Source: a virus
DNA: 44,169 nucleotides
Virus record (IMG/VR): IMGVR_UViG_3300010883_017048
Coordinates: 1 to 44,169 of that record
Direction: 5' to 3' (one strand)
Position numbers and translations under genes: made by a program. Positions 16,071 through 22,884 of this stretch are shown in pieces (position 1 is the first letter of the stretch; each line of letters starts with the position of its first letter). The notes beneath the pieces are model-generated. The model made no database searches and was not told the origin of the DNA. It saw only the letters and a program-made list of their open reading frames with translations.

Positions 16071-16832
16071 TTAAAATCCCCATGGACTGGTTACATTTGG
16101 ATCAATCCACTTATTAGTGACTCTCTTAGGTTTTATAGAGACGTTTTCTACCCCTCGTTTCTTCTTCTCTTCTTTTTTATCCGAGACCGGTGTGGAATCC
16201 TCAATGGCCTCCACCGGAGGTAAATCTGTCTTTTGTGTAGTATTACTCGCTAAAGGTTCCCCTGTATCTAATCTTAGGTCTAATAATCCTTCCGGTGGTT
16301 CCAACATCACGATCTTTTCAGGTGGTTCCTCGGGTATATCAGGAGAGGAGATACTCCCTGTCGCGTGATATGTCGATACACCCTCTAGGTCATGAGGTCG
16401 GTTATACGCCGCTGAATTATTTTCATGCTCAAAAACCTCAACACGATCAACCCAACATCTATTCTTAGTCATACTACCTACAAGATGATCCGCTACATCA
16501 AAACACCACTCAGCAAACTTCTCAATTCCTACACCATCCATTATTCTTAGATCGCATACATCTTCATTAGCTAAGTCCTGAAAATACGGAAGTACCGGGT
16601 CAGAAGCTGCAACACACATAGTATGATCAAATTGCTTTTCTAATTTCTTCCTCAACCCCTTAAGACCTCCAAAATCAACAACCCAGTTATTATTGTCCAG
16701 CTTATCACACCCAAACAAAAACTTGGCCTTAAGTCTATATCCATGAATCCACCGGCAATGACTCTTAGCTGATGGTTGTCTGAACGCGCAACTACCTAAA
16801 CTAATCAACTTAGTACTTTGAAAATTACTCAT
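16071..16832 (-). CDS. queD: 6-carboxy-tetrahydropterin synthase (QueD) with a long C-terminal tail
   Basis: The first about 150 residues are a QueD/PTPS-like domain: SHCRWIHGYRLKAKFLFG (about residues 24-41) with metal-site histidines, WVVDFGGLKGLRKKLE, FDHT, GVGIEKFAEWC, and VEVFEHENNSAAY with the catalytic Glu. The domain makes 6-carboxy-5,6,7,8-tetrahydropterin from dihydroneopterin triphosphate, the step before QueE. The remaining about 100 residues are Pro/Glu/Lys-rich and look disordered, ending VTNKWIDPNVTSPWGF; they are not part of the usual enzyme (about 120-140 residues). A sigma70-like promoter lies 6 bases upstream. FolE, which supplies the substrate, is not in the window. Confidence 0.88.
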   Translation of the reverse strand: MSNFQSTKLISLGSCAFRQPSAKSHCRWIHGYRLKAKFLFGCDKLDNNNWVVDFGGLKGLRKKLEKQFDHTMCVAASDPVLPYFQDLANEDVCDLRIMDGVGIEKFAEWCFDVADHLVGSMTKNRCWVDRVEVFEHENNSAAYNRPHDLEGVSTYHATGSISSPDIPEEPPEKIVMLEPPEGLLDLRLDTGEPLASNTTQKTDLPPVEAIEDSTPVSDKKEEKKKRGVENVSIKPKRVTNKWIDPNVTSPWGF

Positions 16833-16838
16833 ATATAT

Positions 16839-16866
16839 ATTATATAATAACTATATAAATGATCAA
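16839..16866 (-). promoter_or_regulatory. Sigma70-like promoter of queD-queE
   Basis: Minus strand: TTGATC (16866-16861), 16-base spacer, perfect TATAAT (16844-16839), then 6 bases to the queD ATG at 16832. This predicts transcription starting at or beside the start codon. Confidence 0.6.
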
Positions 16867-16886
16867 TATCTTTTAAGTGATATTTT

Positions 16887-17189
16887 TTACTTTTTCTTAT
16901 AGTGATCTATACTTTCAGTTTGAGCATGTACTAGACCAATAATACTATCATATAACCAACACATAGCACACGATGCAAGCGGAAGAAATACCAGCTCAAC
17001 TACTGGGGTAATAAAAAAAGCAATAACACTGATTATAATACCGGACCAGAAACCTGTACACAGTGAGCATTTTAGCATATGATCTATAGCAGGAGATCTA
17101 TTTGTAATGTACCGCCTAGGTTTTGACAGTATAGAGCCATACATTAAAATATTCGTCAACCCTATACACGATATTATATATAATACCAT
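16887..17189 (-). CDS. Small membrane protein (DUF1360-like)
   Basis: A 100-residue protein with about three hydrophobic segments: an N-terminal VLYIISCIGLTNILMYGSIL, a central GIIISVIAFFITPVVELVFL, and a less clear third (LASCAMCWLYDSIIGLV). Between the first two lies HMLKCSLCTGFWSG, a C-x-x-C plus GFW-G pattern typical of small phage or bacterial DUF1360-type membrane proteins. It starts with TAATG overlapping the upstream stop. It would sit in the host inner membrane; function is unknown. Confidence 0.65.
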   Translation of the reverse strand: MVLYIISCIGLTNILMYGSILSKPRRYITNRSPAIDHMLKCSLCTGFWSGIIISVIAFFITPVVELVFLPLASCAMCWLYDSIIGLVHAQTESIDHYKKK

Positions 17190-17395
17190 TACTCACTACT
17201 AAGAGCATCTTTGAGCTCCTTTATAGCTTGAGGAATTAGCTCCGCTTGATCCGGAGCCATCCGGACAACAAAACCGGAATCATCTTTAATAATTATATCT
17301 CCATCCTTATGAAAGGACAACTCCGGGCATTTACCTCTTCCGCAACATAGTGTCGCGATCCCGTTTTTTACGTTTATTTGTCTTTTCATAGTCAA
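17189..17395 (-). CDS. Small Cys-containing protein of unknown function
   Basis: A 68-residue acidic protein. The N-terminal part has ATLCCGRGKCPELSF (CC-x4-C), a possible metal site or redox pair, and the rest forms an alternating strand region DGDIIIKDDSGFVVRM then a helix. It overlaps the upstream 53-residue gene by 65 bases and the downstream membrane gene by one base, indicating coupled translation. No recognised family. Confidence 0.6.
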   Translation of the reverse strand: MTMKRQINVKNGIATLCCGRGKCPELSFHKDGDIIIKDDSGFVVRMAPDQAELIPQAIKELKDALSSE

Positions 17396-17492
17396 TTTTT
17401 TTAAAGTTAGTAATATTATCCTCGTAGTTCAGCGATGAGCTTATAAAAATAGATTCCATAATACGCTTAAAGTTCTCGTCAAAGGTTTTCAT
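17331..17492 (-). CDS. Small late protein with capsid-targeting-like N-terminus
   Basis: A 53-residue reading frame, short enough to be missed. It opens MKTFDENFKRIMESIF (Phe4, Phe8, IME at 11-13), nearly the same pattern as 17901-18638, and ends in a basic tail (TNKRKKRDRDTMLRKR). A late-type ATTAAATA ends 7 bases before its ATG. The 65-base overlap with the next gene in another frame argues for caution, but the promoter and the shared tag both support it. The basic tail could bind DNA inside the head; this is speculative. Confidence 0.6.
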   Translation of the reverse strand: MKTFDENFKRIMESIFISSSLNYEDNITNFKKIDYEKTNKRKKRDRDTMLRKR

Positions 17493-17499
17493 ATAATAT

Positions 17500-17507
17500 T
17501 ATTTAAT
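17500..17507 (-). promoter_or_regulatory. T4-type late promoter variant
   Basis: ATTAAATA on the minus strand, 7 bases before the ATG at 17492. Same variant and similar spacing as those before 14100 and 20825. Confidence 0.5.
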
Positions 17508-17512
17508 CACAA

Positions 17513-17908
17513 TTAAGCAACTACGTTAGTATTGATAATGTCCAAGACTCCGTCGTTTTCATCGAATGTACCTATCTCTTTACCAATAAATGTTTCTTCA
17601 ATATTATTTGAAGTACTTAGCACTTTCACTGTATAAACCTCATCATCCGTCTTTGTAACCTCAATAACCTTATCAGTGACCCTATCCTTAGCTAAAACAG
17701 TATAACTACCATCTCTTTGGATCTTACTAACAACCAACCCAGTATATGACTTCTCTGGGCTCCCGTATGGAGATATAGTATATACATTAATCTTACTAAT
17801 ACCTTCAGGAGTATCTGGCGTCATCTCCTCAGATAATAGACTAGGTACATTTATACTCTCATATAAACTATACATGTCCGCATAGTCCTTTTCGTGGCTC
17901 TTATACAT
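17513..17908 (-). CDS. Uncharacterised late protein with capsid-targeting-like start
   Basis: A 131-residue protein. It opens MYKSHEKDYADMYSLYESI with LYE at 15-17, an (I/L)xE site resembling the tag seen in its neighbours, although Phe4 is lacking. The body is largely beta-strand-like and rich in Val, Thr, Asp and Ser (INVYTISPYGSPEKSYTGLV, then YTVLAKDRVTDKVIEVTKTD), so it may be a small beta-fold domain. It overlaps the upstream nucleotidyltransferase gene by 8 bases. No family recognised. Confidence 0.6.
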   Translation of the reverse strand: MYKSHEKDYADMYSLYESINVPSLLSEEMTPDTPEGISKINVYTISPYGSPEKSYTGLVVSKIQRDGSYTVLAKDRVTDKVIEVTKTDDEVYTVKVLSTSNNIEETFIGKEIGTFDENDGVLDIINTNVVA

Positions 17909-18638
17909 CTTTTAATATACTCCAAATAGAATCTCGATCAGCATCTGTTAGCGCCACCGGTAAATTTTCCTTAAACGTTTCCTCATCATTATTTTTTAAT
18001 GCATATCTCATCAATTGTGAATTAGCCTGAACATTTACATCATTTAATAATACGTTAGATATATTATTACCTGCTAGTACCGATAATTTCTTAAAATGAT
18101 CATCATTAGTATGAAGGGTTATATTTACAAGGTTTCTATCCTTAACCTCTCTTATAATATCATTCGCGATCTCATCCTCCACAATATCATCACTATCTAG
18201 TCCCTTAATTACAGCGCGAACAGTATTATAAATACTATCACATTCTTTAGTAATAATATTACCTTCAATATAATTTTTATATATATCCCATACTTTAGCG
18301 GACATCTCACCGGTAATTCCGTCTATAGGACTCGAATCTATAAGTATGTATACAAGATCATTTTGTTGTGTTGCATCTAAAGCCTCATTATAGTGGCTTA
18401 TATGAGGTGGTTTGAATGCTCCTGGAAAAAGGCTCAGTCCTCCGATTCCTTCATTTAACTGAATATAATCAATAGCTTTTTTATAAAACCTATAAGGTTC
18501 GTCTTCTGCTAGGATATATCCAGCATAGTCATCTGCATTCGCAAAATCATCACTTGCAATAGGATCAACCTTTACACGAATCTTTTGGAGCTCCTTAGCT
18601 TCCATAATTTCGTCAAATATTTTATTAAACTTAGACAT
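17901..18638 (-). CDS. Cytidylyltransferase-like nucleotidyltransferase with capsid-targeting-like N-terminus
   Basis: A 245-residue protein. Residues 69-84 (SLFPGAFKPPHISHYN) match the first motif of the CTP-transferase/NMN adenylyltransferase fold, G-x-F-x-P-x-H-x-G-H, with HISH replacing HxGH (Ser81 for Gly). DLVYILIDSSP is the next strand. The final signature ISSTxIR is not clear (VNVQANSQLMRYAL may correspond). The first 16 residues, MSKFNKIFDEIMEAKE, show Phe4, Phe8 and IME at 11-13, the shared tag with a predicted prohead-protease site. It could form or modify NAD-type or nucleotide-sugar compounds; the tag suggests packaging in the head. Substrate unknown. Confidence 0.7.
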   Translation of the reverse strand: MSKFNKIFDEIMEAKELQKIRVKVDPIASDDFANADDYAGYILAEDEPYRFYKKAIDYIQLNEGIGGLSLFPGAFKPPHISHYNEALDATQQNDLVYILIDSSPIDGITGEMSAKVWDIYKNYIEGNIITKECDSIYNTVRAVIKGLDSDDIVEDEIANDIIREVKDRNLVNITLHTNDDHFKKLSVLAGNNISNVLLNDVNVQANSQLMRYALKNNDEETFKENLPVALTDADRDSIWSILKDV

Positions 18639-18639
18639 T

Positions 18640-18906
18640 TTAGTTAACTTTCTTTAATTGTATTTCTGTTTTCTTAAGAATATCATCCGGGGAAAAATTT
18701 TGTCCCTTGTTTGTTACTTTATATACAATGATATTCCCAGCTGTTTTTTCTTGATCTTGAGGTAGCTTTTCAATTTTCACAATAACACCTTTACTACCAT
18801 AGTGATCACAATCTGGATTTATATTCTCTATATCATCTCCAGTATTTAGTTCATTCGCAGTAACATTACAACTAGAACATCTCTCTATTAATTCGTTAAA
18901 ATTCAT
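18640..18906 (-). CDS. Conserved-looking small phage protein, function unknown
   Basis: An 88-residue protein opening MNFNELIERCSSCNVTANEL, with LIE at 6-8 and a C-x-x-C. NPDCDHYGSKGVIVKIEKLPQ followed by GNIIVYKVTNKGQNFSPDDILKKTEIQL looks like a compact beta domain (SH3-like barrel pattern) of a type found beside other T4-like late genes; I cannot name it. It overlaps the upstream gene by four bases (ATGA) and lies two bases before the nucleotidyltransferase start. Confidence 0.6.
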   Translation of the reverse strand: MNFNELIERCSSCNVTANELNTGDDIENINPDCDHYGSKGVIVKIEKLPQDQEKTAGNIIVYKVTNKGQNFSPDDILKKTEIQLKKVN

Positions 18907-19337
18907 TTTCTTATCTCCTCCTGAAATTTATCTTTAATCACGTCTATTTTCTTATGAAGCATATATACATCCTGTCTTCTAGCCTCTAAAACATGCTCGG
19001 CTTTATCCCAGTACTGCATCATTTCATTTTTTAATTCACCCCTAATTGCTTCTTGATATTTTCTATCTTCTTTTAATTCTATCCGAAGAGTATCTTGAGC
19101 TTTTTCTACGCTTACCTTAAGTTCGTCATCCTTATGTCTTTCTTCACTCTTGAATGAATCTAAAGACCTTCTTAATCCAAGTATTTCCGACCTTATGAAT
19201 TGTATGGCTTTATCTGAGGTTGCTTCAGCCTGGGCTATATCATTCATTATAGACTTTATAACAAACGCAACCGAACCAGTTATAAATGCACCACATATAC
19301 AAATCGCTACGGCTGTAATTATACTTAACTCACTCAT
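18903..19337 (-). CDS. Membrane-anchored coiled-coil protein
   Basis: A 144-residue protein with one N-terminal transmembrane segment, IITAVAICICGAFITGSVAFVI (about residues 6-27), followed by about 110 residues of charged helix with heptad character (for example FIRSEILGLRRSLDSFKSEER and VEKAQDTLRIELKEDRKYQ). The layout suits an inner-membrane protein with a long coiled coil on one side, as in some lysis or membrane-remodelling proteins; neither is proven. A late promoter TATAAATA inside a perfect 20-base palindrome precedes it. Confidence 0.6.
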   Translation of the reverse strand: MSELSIITAVAICICGAFITGSVAFVIKSIMNDIAQAEATSDKAIQFIRSEILGLRRSLDSFKSEERHKDDELKVSVEKAQDTLRIELKEDRKYQEAIRGELKNEMMQYWDKAEHVLEARRQDVYMLHKKIDVIKDKFQEEIRK

Positions 19338-19340
19338 TTC

Positions 19341-19360
19341 GTATATAAATATTTATATAC
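19341..19360. repeat. Perfect 20-base palindrome carrying late promoters on both strands
   Basis: Half-sites GTATATAAAT (19341-19350) and ATTTATATAC (19351-19360) are exact reverse complements. The minus strand reads TATAAATA (19357-19350), ending 12 bases before the ATG at 19337; the plus strand also contains TATAAATA. It overlaps no coding sequence except the edge of the CCA gene's end. Confidence 0.7.
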
Positions 19361-20825
19361 CCTTAATGTATTCCATCACTTCTTCTCTTGTAGCATCTGG
19401 ATTATCATTTATGATCCAGTCCTCGACATTTTTTAAAATCTTACCAATCTCTGGACCCCTTGCTCCAGTTAATTGCATAATCATGTGACCATCAACTAAT
19501 CCTTTTAATTTAGATTTAACCTCTTCCTTATTACCTAAACCTTGTGTTCTCGTATCAAACTGTTGTAATATATTAGCATAATCCTCCGGACCTTTAGCAA
19601 ATTCACCTTCGGTACCTCTAGAGTGGATATCAGCATATAATACTTCTTTTATTTCTCCCCAATAAGGGCTATTTTTTAATGCTAGCAGCTTATTAGGTTT
19701 CATGTCAGATGCCTTATAAGGCTTCATATGATTCTGAATAACAAAACTAATAGCATTTTTTTCATCCTTAGAGAATCTTAAACGATTGGCAATTTTATGG
19801 AATACATCAACACCGAAGCTATCGTGACCGTAAAACGTATGCTTACCCTCAGGATACTTACTAGTAGGCTTTAGTTCGTATGTACCAGGTTTACCGATAT
19901 CATGAAAAAGAATTGCTAATGTAGTAATAGGTTTTCCCTTAACCTTACTAGCTCTAAGAGCTGCTTGCACATGTTGACCAACATCCCCTTCAGGGTGATG
20001 TTCTGGTTGATGTTGAACGCCTTGCATTGCTTTAACTTCCGGTAAGAATTTATCTAGTAATCCAACCTCATCCAGTTTATCTAAGAAATCAGCCAACGCC
20101 GGGCCACCGACCTCAGCCATTTTAAATAGTTCATCATGTAGACGTTCTGCACTAACTCCAGTCTTCTCTGGGTCTTGTTCATCTCTAAATAACATATGAC
20201 CAAGCTCTTGTACCGCTCGTTTAGTATCTGGTTCAATATCAAATCCAAATTTAGCTGCAAAACGCAATGCTCTAATAATTCTCAATGCATCTTCTTTAAT
20301 ACGTTCATCTGGATCACCGACAGCTCTAATTAAGCCATTCTTAATATCCTCTAATCCTCCCTGGTAATCTATAATAGTACCATCTGCATCTAGACCAAGT
20401 GAGTTGATAGTAATATCCCGGCGAGCGCTATCTTGTTCAAAGCTATCTACATCTCTAACTTCGTCAGGATGTCTTGCATCACTAGTTCCAAATTCTTCTC
20501 TATAGTGAGCGATTTCAAATGTGAAACCTTTATATGGAACTGCTACAATACCAAAATCTTGAGACTTACCAATATCAAAGCTCTTGAATATATCTACTAC
20601 CTTCTCCATATCCATATTAGTAGCAATGTCTACGTCATGTGGTTCCTTACCTAGAATGATATCACGTACTGCTCCTCCAACAATAAGAGCCTCTGCTCCA
20701 GTCTTGTTAATGATATCGAGAATTTCTAGAGCAGCTTGTAGCTCACCGCTAGAAGCGATAACCTTATCCCAATTGTCTACAGATTGAGTAGTTCGCTCTT
20801 CGTAAAATTGTTTAAATGGTTTCAC
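19353..20825 (-). CDS. CCA-adding/poly(A) polymerase-like nucleotidyltransferase with HD domain
   Basis: A 490-residue class II tRNA nucleotidyltransferase/poly(A) polymerase family protein starting at a GTG (20825). The catalytic head has LIVGGAVRDIILG (residues 48-60), HDVDIAT (63-69; metal-binding DxD D64/D66), RRDITINSLGLD, and the DERIKEDALRIIRALRF neck motif. A C-terminal HD phosphohydrolase domain has ILFHDIGKP (about 302-310) and a later H-x-x-x-F-x-x-D region, as in E. coli Cca. It could repair the CCA end of tRNAs or tail RNA. MKPFKQFYEERTTQ at the start resembles the local capsid-targeting tag, and a late promoter precedes it, so it may be carried in the virion. Full length, no missing motif. 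Confidence 0.88.
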   Translation of the reverse strand: MKPFKQFYEERTTQSVDNWDKVIASSGELQAALEILDIINKTGAEALIVGGAVRDIILGKEPHDVDIATNMDMEKVVDIFKSFDIGKSQDFGIVAVPYKGFTFEIAHYREEFGTSDARHPDEVRDVDSFEQDSARRDITINSLGLDADGTIIDYQGGLEDIKNGLIRAVGDPDERIKEDALRIIRALRFAAKFGFDIEPDTKRAVQELGHMLFRDEQDPEKTGVSAERLHDELFKMAEVGGPALADFLDKLDEVGLLDKFLPEVKAMQGVQHQPEHHPEGDVGQHVQAALRASKVKGKPITTLAILFHDIGKPGTYELKPTSKYPEGKHTFYGHDSFGVDVFHKIANRLRFSKDEKNAISFVIQNHMKPYKASDMKPNKLLALKNSPYWGEIKEVLYADIHSRGTEGEFAKGPEDYANILQQFDTRTQGLGNKEEVKSKLKGLVDGHMIMQLTGARGPEIGKILKNVEDWIINDNPDATREEVMEYIKGI

Positions 20826-20831
20826 CTTAAT

Positions 20832-20839
20832 TATTTAAT
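20832..20839 (-). promoter_or_regulatory. T4-type late promoter variant before the CCA gene
   Basis: ATTAAATA on the minus strand ending 6 bases before the GTG at 20825. It starts right after the T-run of the upstream terminator, so one short gap ends one transcript and begins the next. Confidence 0.5.
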
Positions 20840-20875
20840 AAAAAAGAACCTACATCGCGTAAACGAAGTAGGCTC
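20840..20875 (-). terminator. Intrinsic terminator
   Basis: Minus strand: stem arms at 20875-20864 and 20857-20846 (12 pairs with one mismatch and one G-U), a 6-base loop, then six Ts (20845-20840). It ends the transcript of the secreted protein gene 20902-21873. Confidence 0.75.
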
Positions 20876-20901
20876 CTTATATGTTCCGGATTCTAAAGAC
20901 T

Positions 20902-21873
20902 TTATCTGTCTGACGGGCGTCTTACATCCCTCTTAGTATCCGTTGGTTTGGGCCGTGGTGGAGGTTTACGCTCTGCACGAACAGCAACGTCCACCTTCTT
21001 GTCCTTGGTAGGTTTAATTTCGCAAATAACAATCTTAGGCATGTCCCTAAGCTGCTTTTGAATGCTTTTAAGTTCTTCATGTAAGGAAGATTGGTTTTCC
21101 TTAAAATTATCAAATAGTTCTTTTCGATCTGATGCACCTAACGTTTCCCGTCCAGCTTTAAGCTTAGTCATTAATTCTCTATGATTTACACCTAGCTTTT
21201 TTTGAACCTCCATTTGTACCTTATGGAGCTCTTTAACAGCTTCTGGGACTACAGGTTTCTGAGGCCGTTCCGGTCTATTCTGAACAAGACCTGTTTTGAT
21301 TTCCTTACCTAATTCCTTATGAGCATCTACACGGTCTTTATTTTCCTTATGAAATGCCGCAACAGCTTCCTTAACAACCTTACGTGTAGGGTTCTTCAGC
21401 TTTTTAAGAGCGTCTTTTAGTTCCTTATGTAACTTATCCTTCTCTTCTTTATATGAATCTAACTTAACCTTAACATCGTCAGATAATTCAGGTCGAACTG
21501 GCTTAGTTGGGCGTGTTGGCTTACTAGGCTTTCCTTCACCTTCATTACCAACTGTTGGCTTTGTTGGCTTTGTTGGTTTACTAGGTCTAGGTTCCGGTCT
21601 AGGTTTTGGTTTAGGCTTACCTACTTCTGGCCGTTTCTTACCAGCTGGTTTACCTGGACCAGCTTGAAATCTATCATCAACCCGGTCTCTGTCAGAGTCA
21701 ACCCAATTCCTAATCTTAGGTCCATCTGTTACATAACCATCCTTATCCAACCATTGGCCGAATAGCTCTTTCTCTACTGCAGGCTTTTCTGGTCTAGGAA
21801 AAACCTCCGGGCGTTTTTGAGGAGCTGCATTTAAAATAGCAGCTGTAGTAATTAGCGATAGCATATACTTCAT
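20902..21873 (-). CDS. Secreted Pro/Lys-rich helical protein
   Basis: A 323-residue protein with an N-terminal signal-like stretch, MKYMLSLITTAAILNAAPQ, predicted to be cut near Ala17. A D-rich segment WVDSDRDRVDDRF resembles calcium-binding type-III-like repeats. It then has a low-complexity region of KPT/KPSKPT repeats (about residues 75-130), a long charged helix likely to form coiled coils (about 130-275), and a Pro/Arg/Lys-rich end. Such composition suggests an exported, cell-wall or envelope-spanning protein, or a virion protein; homology is not recognised. TATAAT lies 13 bases before the start and a terminator follows, making it a single-gene unit. Confidence 0.6.
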   Translation of the reverse strand: MKYMLSLITTAAILNAAPQKRPEVFPRPEKPAVEKELFGQWLDKDGYVTDGPKIRNWVDSDRDRVDDRFQAGPGKPAGKKRPEVGKPKPKPRPEPRPSKPTKPTKPTVGNEGEGKPSKPTRPTKPVRPELSDDVKVKLDSYKEEKDKLHKELKDALKKLKNPTRKVVKEAVAAFHKENKDRVDAHKELGKEIKTGLVQNRPERPQKPVVPEAVKELHKVQMEVQKKLGVNHRELMTKLKAGRETLGASDRKELFDNFKENQSSLHEELKSIQKQLRDMPKIVICEIKPTKDKKVDVAVRAERKPPPRPKPTDTKRDVRRPSDR

Positions 21874-21914
21874 AATAATACTTAATATTATATAGTATGA
21901 AAGTAACTATTAAA

Positions 21915-21943
21915 CAAAAAAGACCCATTAATTATAATGAGCC
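21915..21943 (-). terminator. Intrinsic terminator
   Basis: Minus strand stem GGCTCATTA / TAATGGGTC (two G-U pairs) with a 4-base loop, followed by six Ts. It lies behind 22006-22185 and before the promoter of 20902-21873. The gap 21944-22005 holds nothing else recognisable apart from a short repeat. Confidence 0.75.
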
Positions 21944-22005
21944 TTTAATGTGTTCCGGATTTATTTTGTTTGTAATCGAGTTATAAATCTTTTTCCGACT
22001 AGGTC

Positions 22006-22185
22006 TTAATTCTTACCTGTCTTTACTGTAAGTGCTTGCTCTAACTTTTGATCGATAGCATCTAGTCTAGCTAAAATAGTTTCATGACATTCGCGATGTA
22101 GCTTATTGGCATTATTTTCGGCTGTTAAAACATCGATCTTAGAGTAAAGGTCGTTAACTTTGGTTATTTCGTTAGTTGATAGCAT
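22006..22185 (-). CDS. Small coiled-coil protein
   Basis: A 59-residue reading frame, below usual length cut-offs. It begins MLSTNEITKVNDLYSKIDVL and continues as a continuous charged helix with heptad spacing of Leu/Ile (KLHRECHETILARLDAIDQ). It has its own TATAAT 6 bases upstream of the ATG and an intrinsic terminator behind it, which together make it a complete single-gene unit. Function unknown. Confidence 0.6.
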   Translation of the reverse strand: MLSTNEITKVNDLYSKIDVLTAENNANKLHRECHETILARLDAIDQKLEQALTVKTGKN

Positions 22186-22191
22186 GATATA

Positions 22192-22197
22192 ATTATA
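22192..22197 (-). promoter_or_regulatory. Start-proximal -10/late-type element
   Basis: TATAAT (within GTATATAAT) on the minus strand, 6 bases before the ATG at 22185. No convincing -35 box, so it is more like a late element than a sigma70 promoter. Confidence 0.4.
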
Positions 22198-22220
22198 TAC
22201 TCTAGACTAAAAGAAAGCCA

Positions 22221-22826
22221 CTAGTTAGTACCCTTTTCAGCTTTGACGGTTCCGGCCGCAACTGCCGTCTCTAGCTCGTCAGTTTGCGCAGCATATAAGT
22301 CTACTGCACCAGGTAATACTGAAGTAATTCTTCTTCTAAGTTCTTTAGCTGCTTGGGCACCTAGCTTAGATTGCTTACCTGCTAGCGGATTAAATTTAGC
22401 TGACATCTTACCTATCATTCCCTTTTGGTTAAACTCGCTTGCTGCTCTAGCTAGTTCATTACCAACATTTATTGGCTCTACAGCTTCTTCAATATTGGGT
22501 TTGCATATGCCATGAACTGTGCACCAGAAGTGACCCTTAGCTTCACATTCATCTGGATCAGTAATACCGGCTATCTCTGCATAATCATCCGGACCTATTA
22601 ATATATCAAGCTTACTATCTAACATCTTAATATACCCCTCTATTCCACCATATGGTTCCGCTAACTCCCTAAATGCATTAGGATCAGTCACTGCATTAGC
22701 CATCAATCCCAATAGATCATTAACTAAATCCTCATCATATCCTGGATCCTCGACTTCATGATGATCTTCAGTCATACTATCATACGCCTCATTTAGGCTG
22801 TGTACATCTTTACAAAGTTTGTTCAT
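22221..22826 (-). CDS. Uncharacterised late protein with capsid-targeting-like N-terminus
   Basis: A 201-residue protein. It opens MNKLCKDVHSLNEAYDSM, with LNE at 11-13 as a predicted (I/L)xE processing site. The middle has ECEAKGHFWCTVHGICKP, a Cys/His cluster that may bind metal, preceded by an acidic region. The C-terminal half is Ala/Lys-rich and helical (GKQSKLGAQAAKELRRRI). A perfect TATAAATA ends 6 bases before the ATG. Likely a virion or head-interior component; no family recognised. Confidence 0.65.
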   Translation of the reverse strand: MNKLCKDVHSLNEAYDSMTEDHHEVEDPGYDEDLVNDLLGLMANAVTDPNAFRELAEPYGGIEGYIKMLDSKLDILIGPDDYAEIAGITDPDECEAKGHFWCTVHGICKPNIEEAVEPINVGNELARAASEFNQKGMIGKMSAKFNPLAGKQSKLGAQAAKELRRRITSVLPGAVDLYAAQTDELETAVAAGTVKAEKGTN

Positions 22827-22832
22827 TTTAAA

Positions 22833-22840
22833 TATTTATA
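22833..22840 (-). promoter_or_regulatory. T4-type late promoter (perfect consensus)
   Basis: TATAAATA on the minus strand, 6 bases before the ATG at 22826, and directly after the terminator of the next gene upstream. Confidence 0.7.
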
Positions 22841-22850
22841 TAATATAACA

Positions 22851-22884
22851 AAAAAAAGCCCGGAGACGTAAATCTCCGAGCTCT
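22851..22884 (-). terminator. Intrinsic terminator behind the beta-barrel gene
   Basis: GC-rich stem: GAGCTCGGAGA / TCTCCGGGCTT on the minus strand with a 6-base loop, followed by a run of Ts (22857-22851). A partial T-run on the other side could also stop plus-strand transcripts. Confidence 0.85.
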
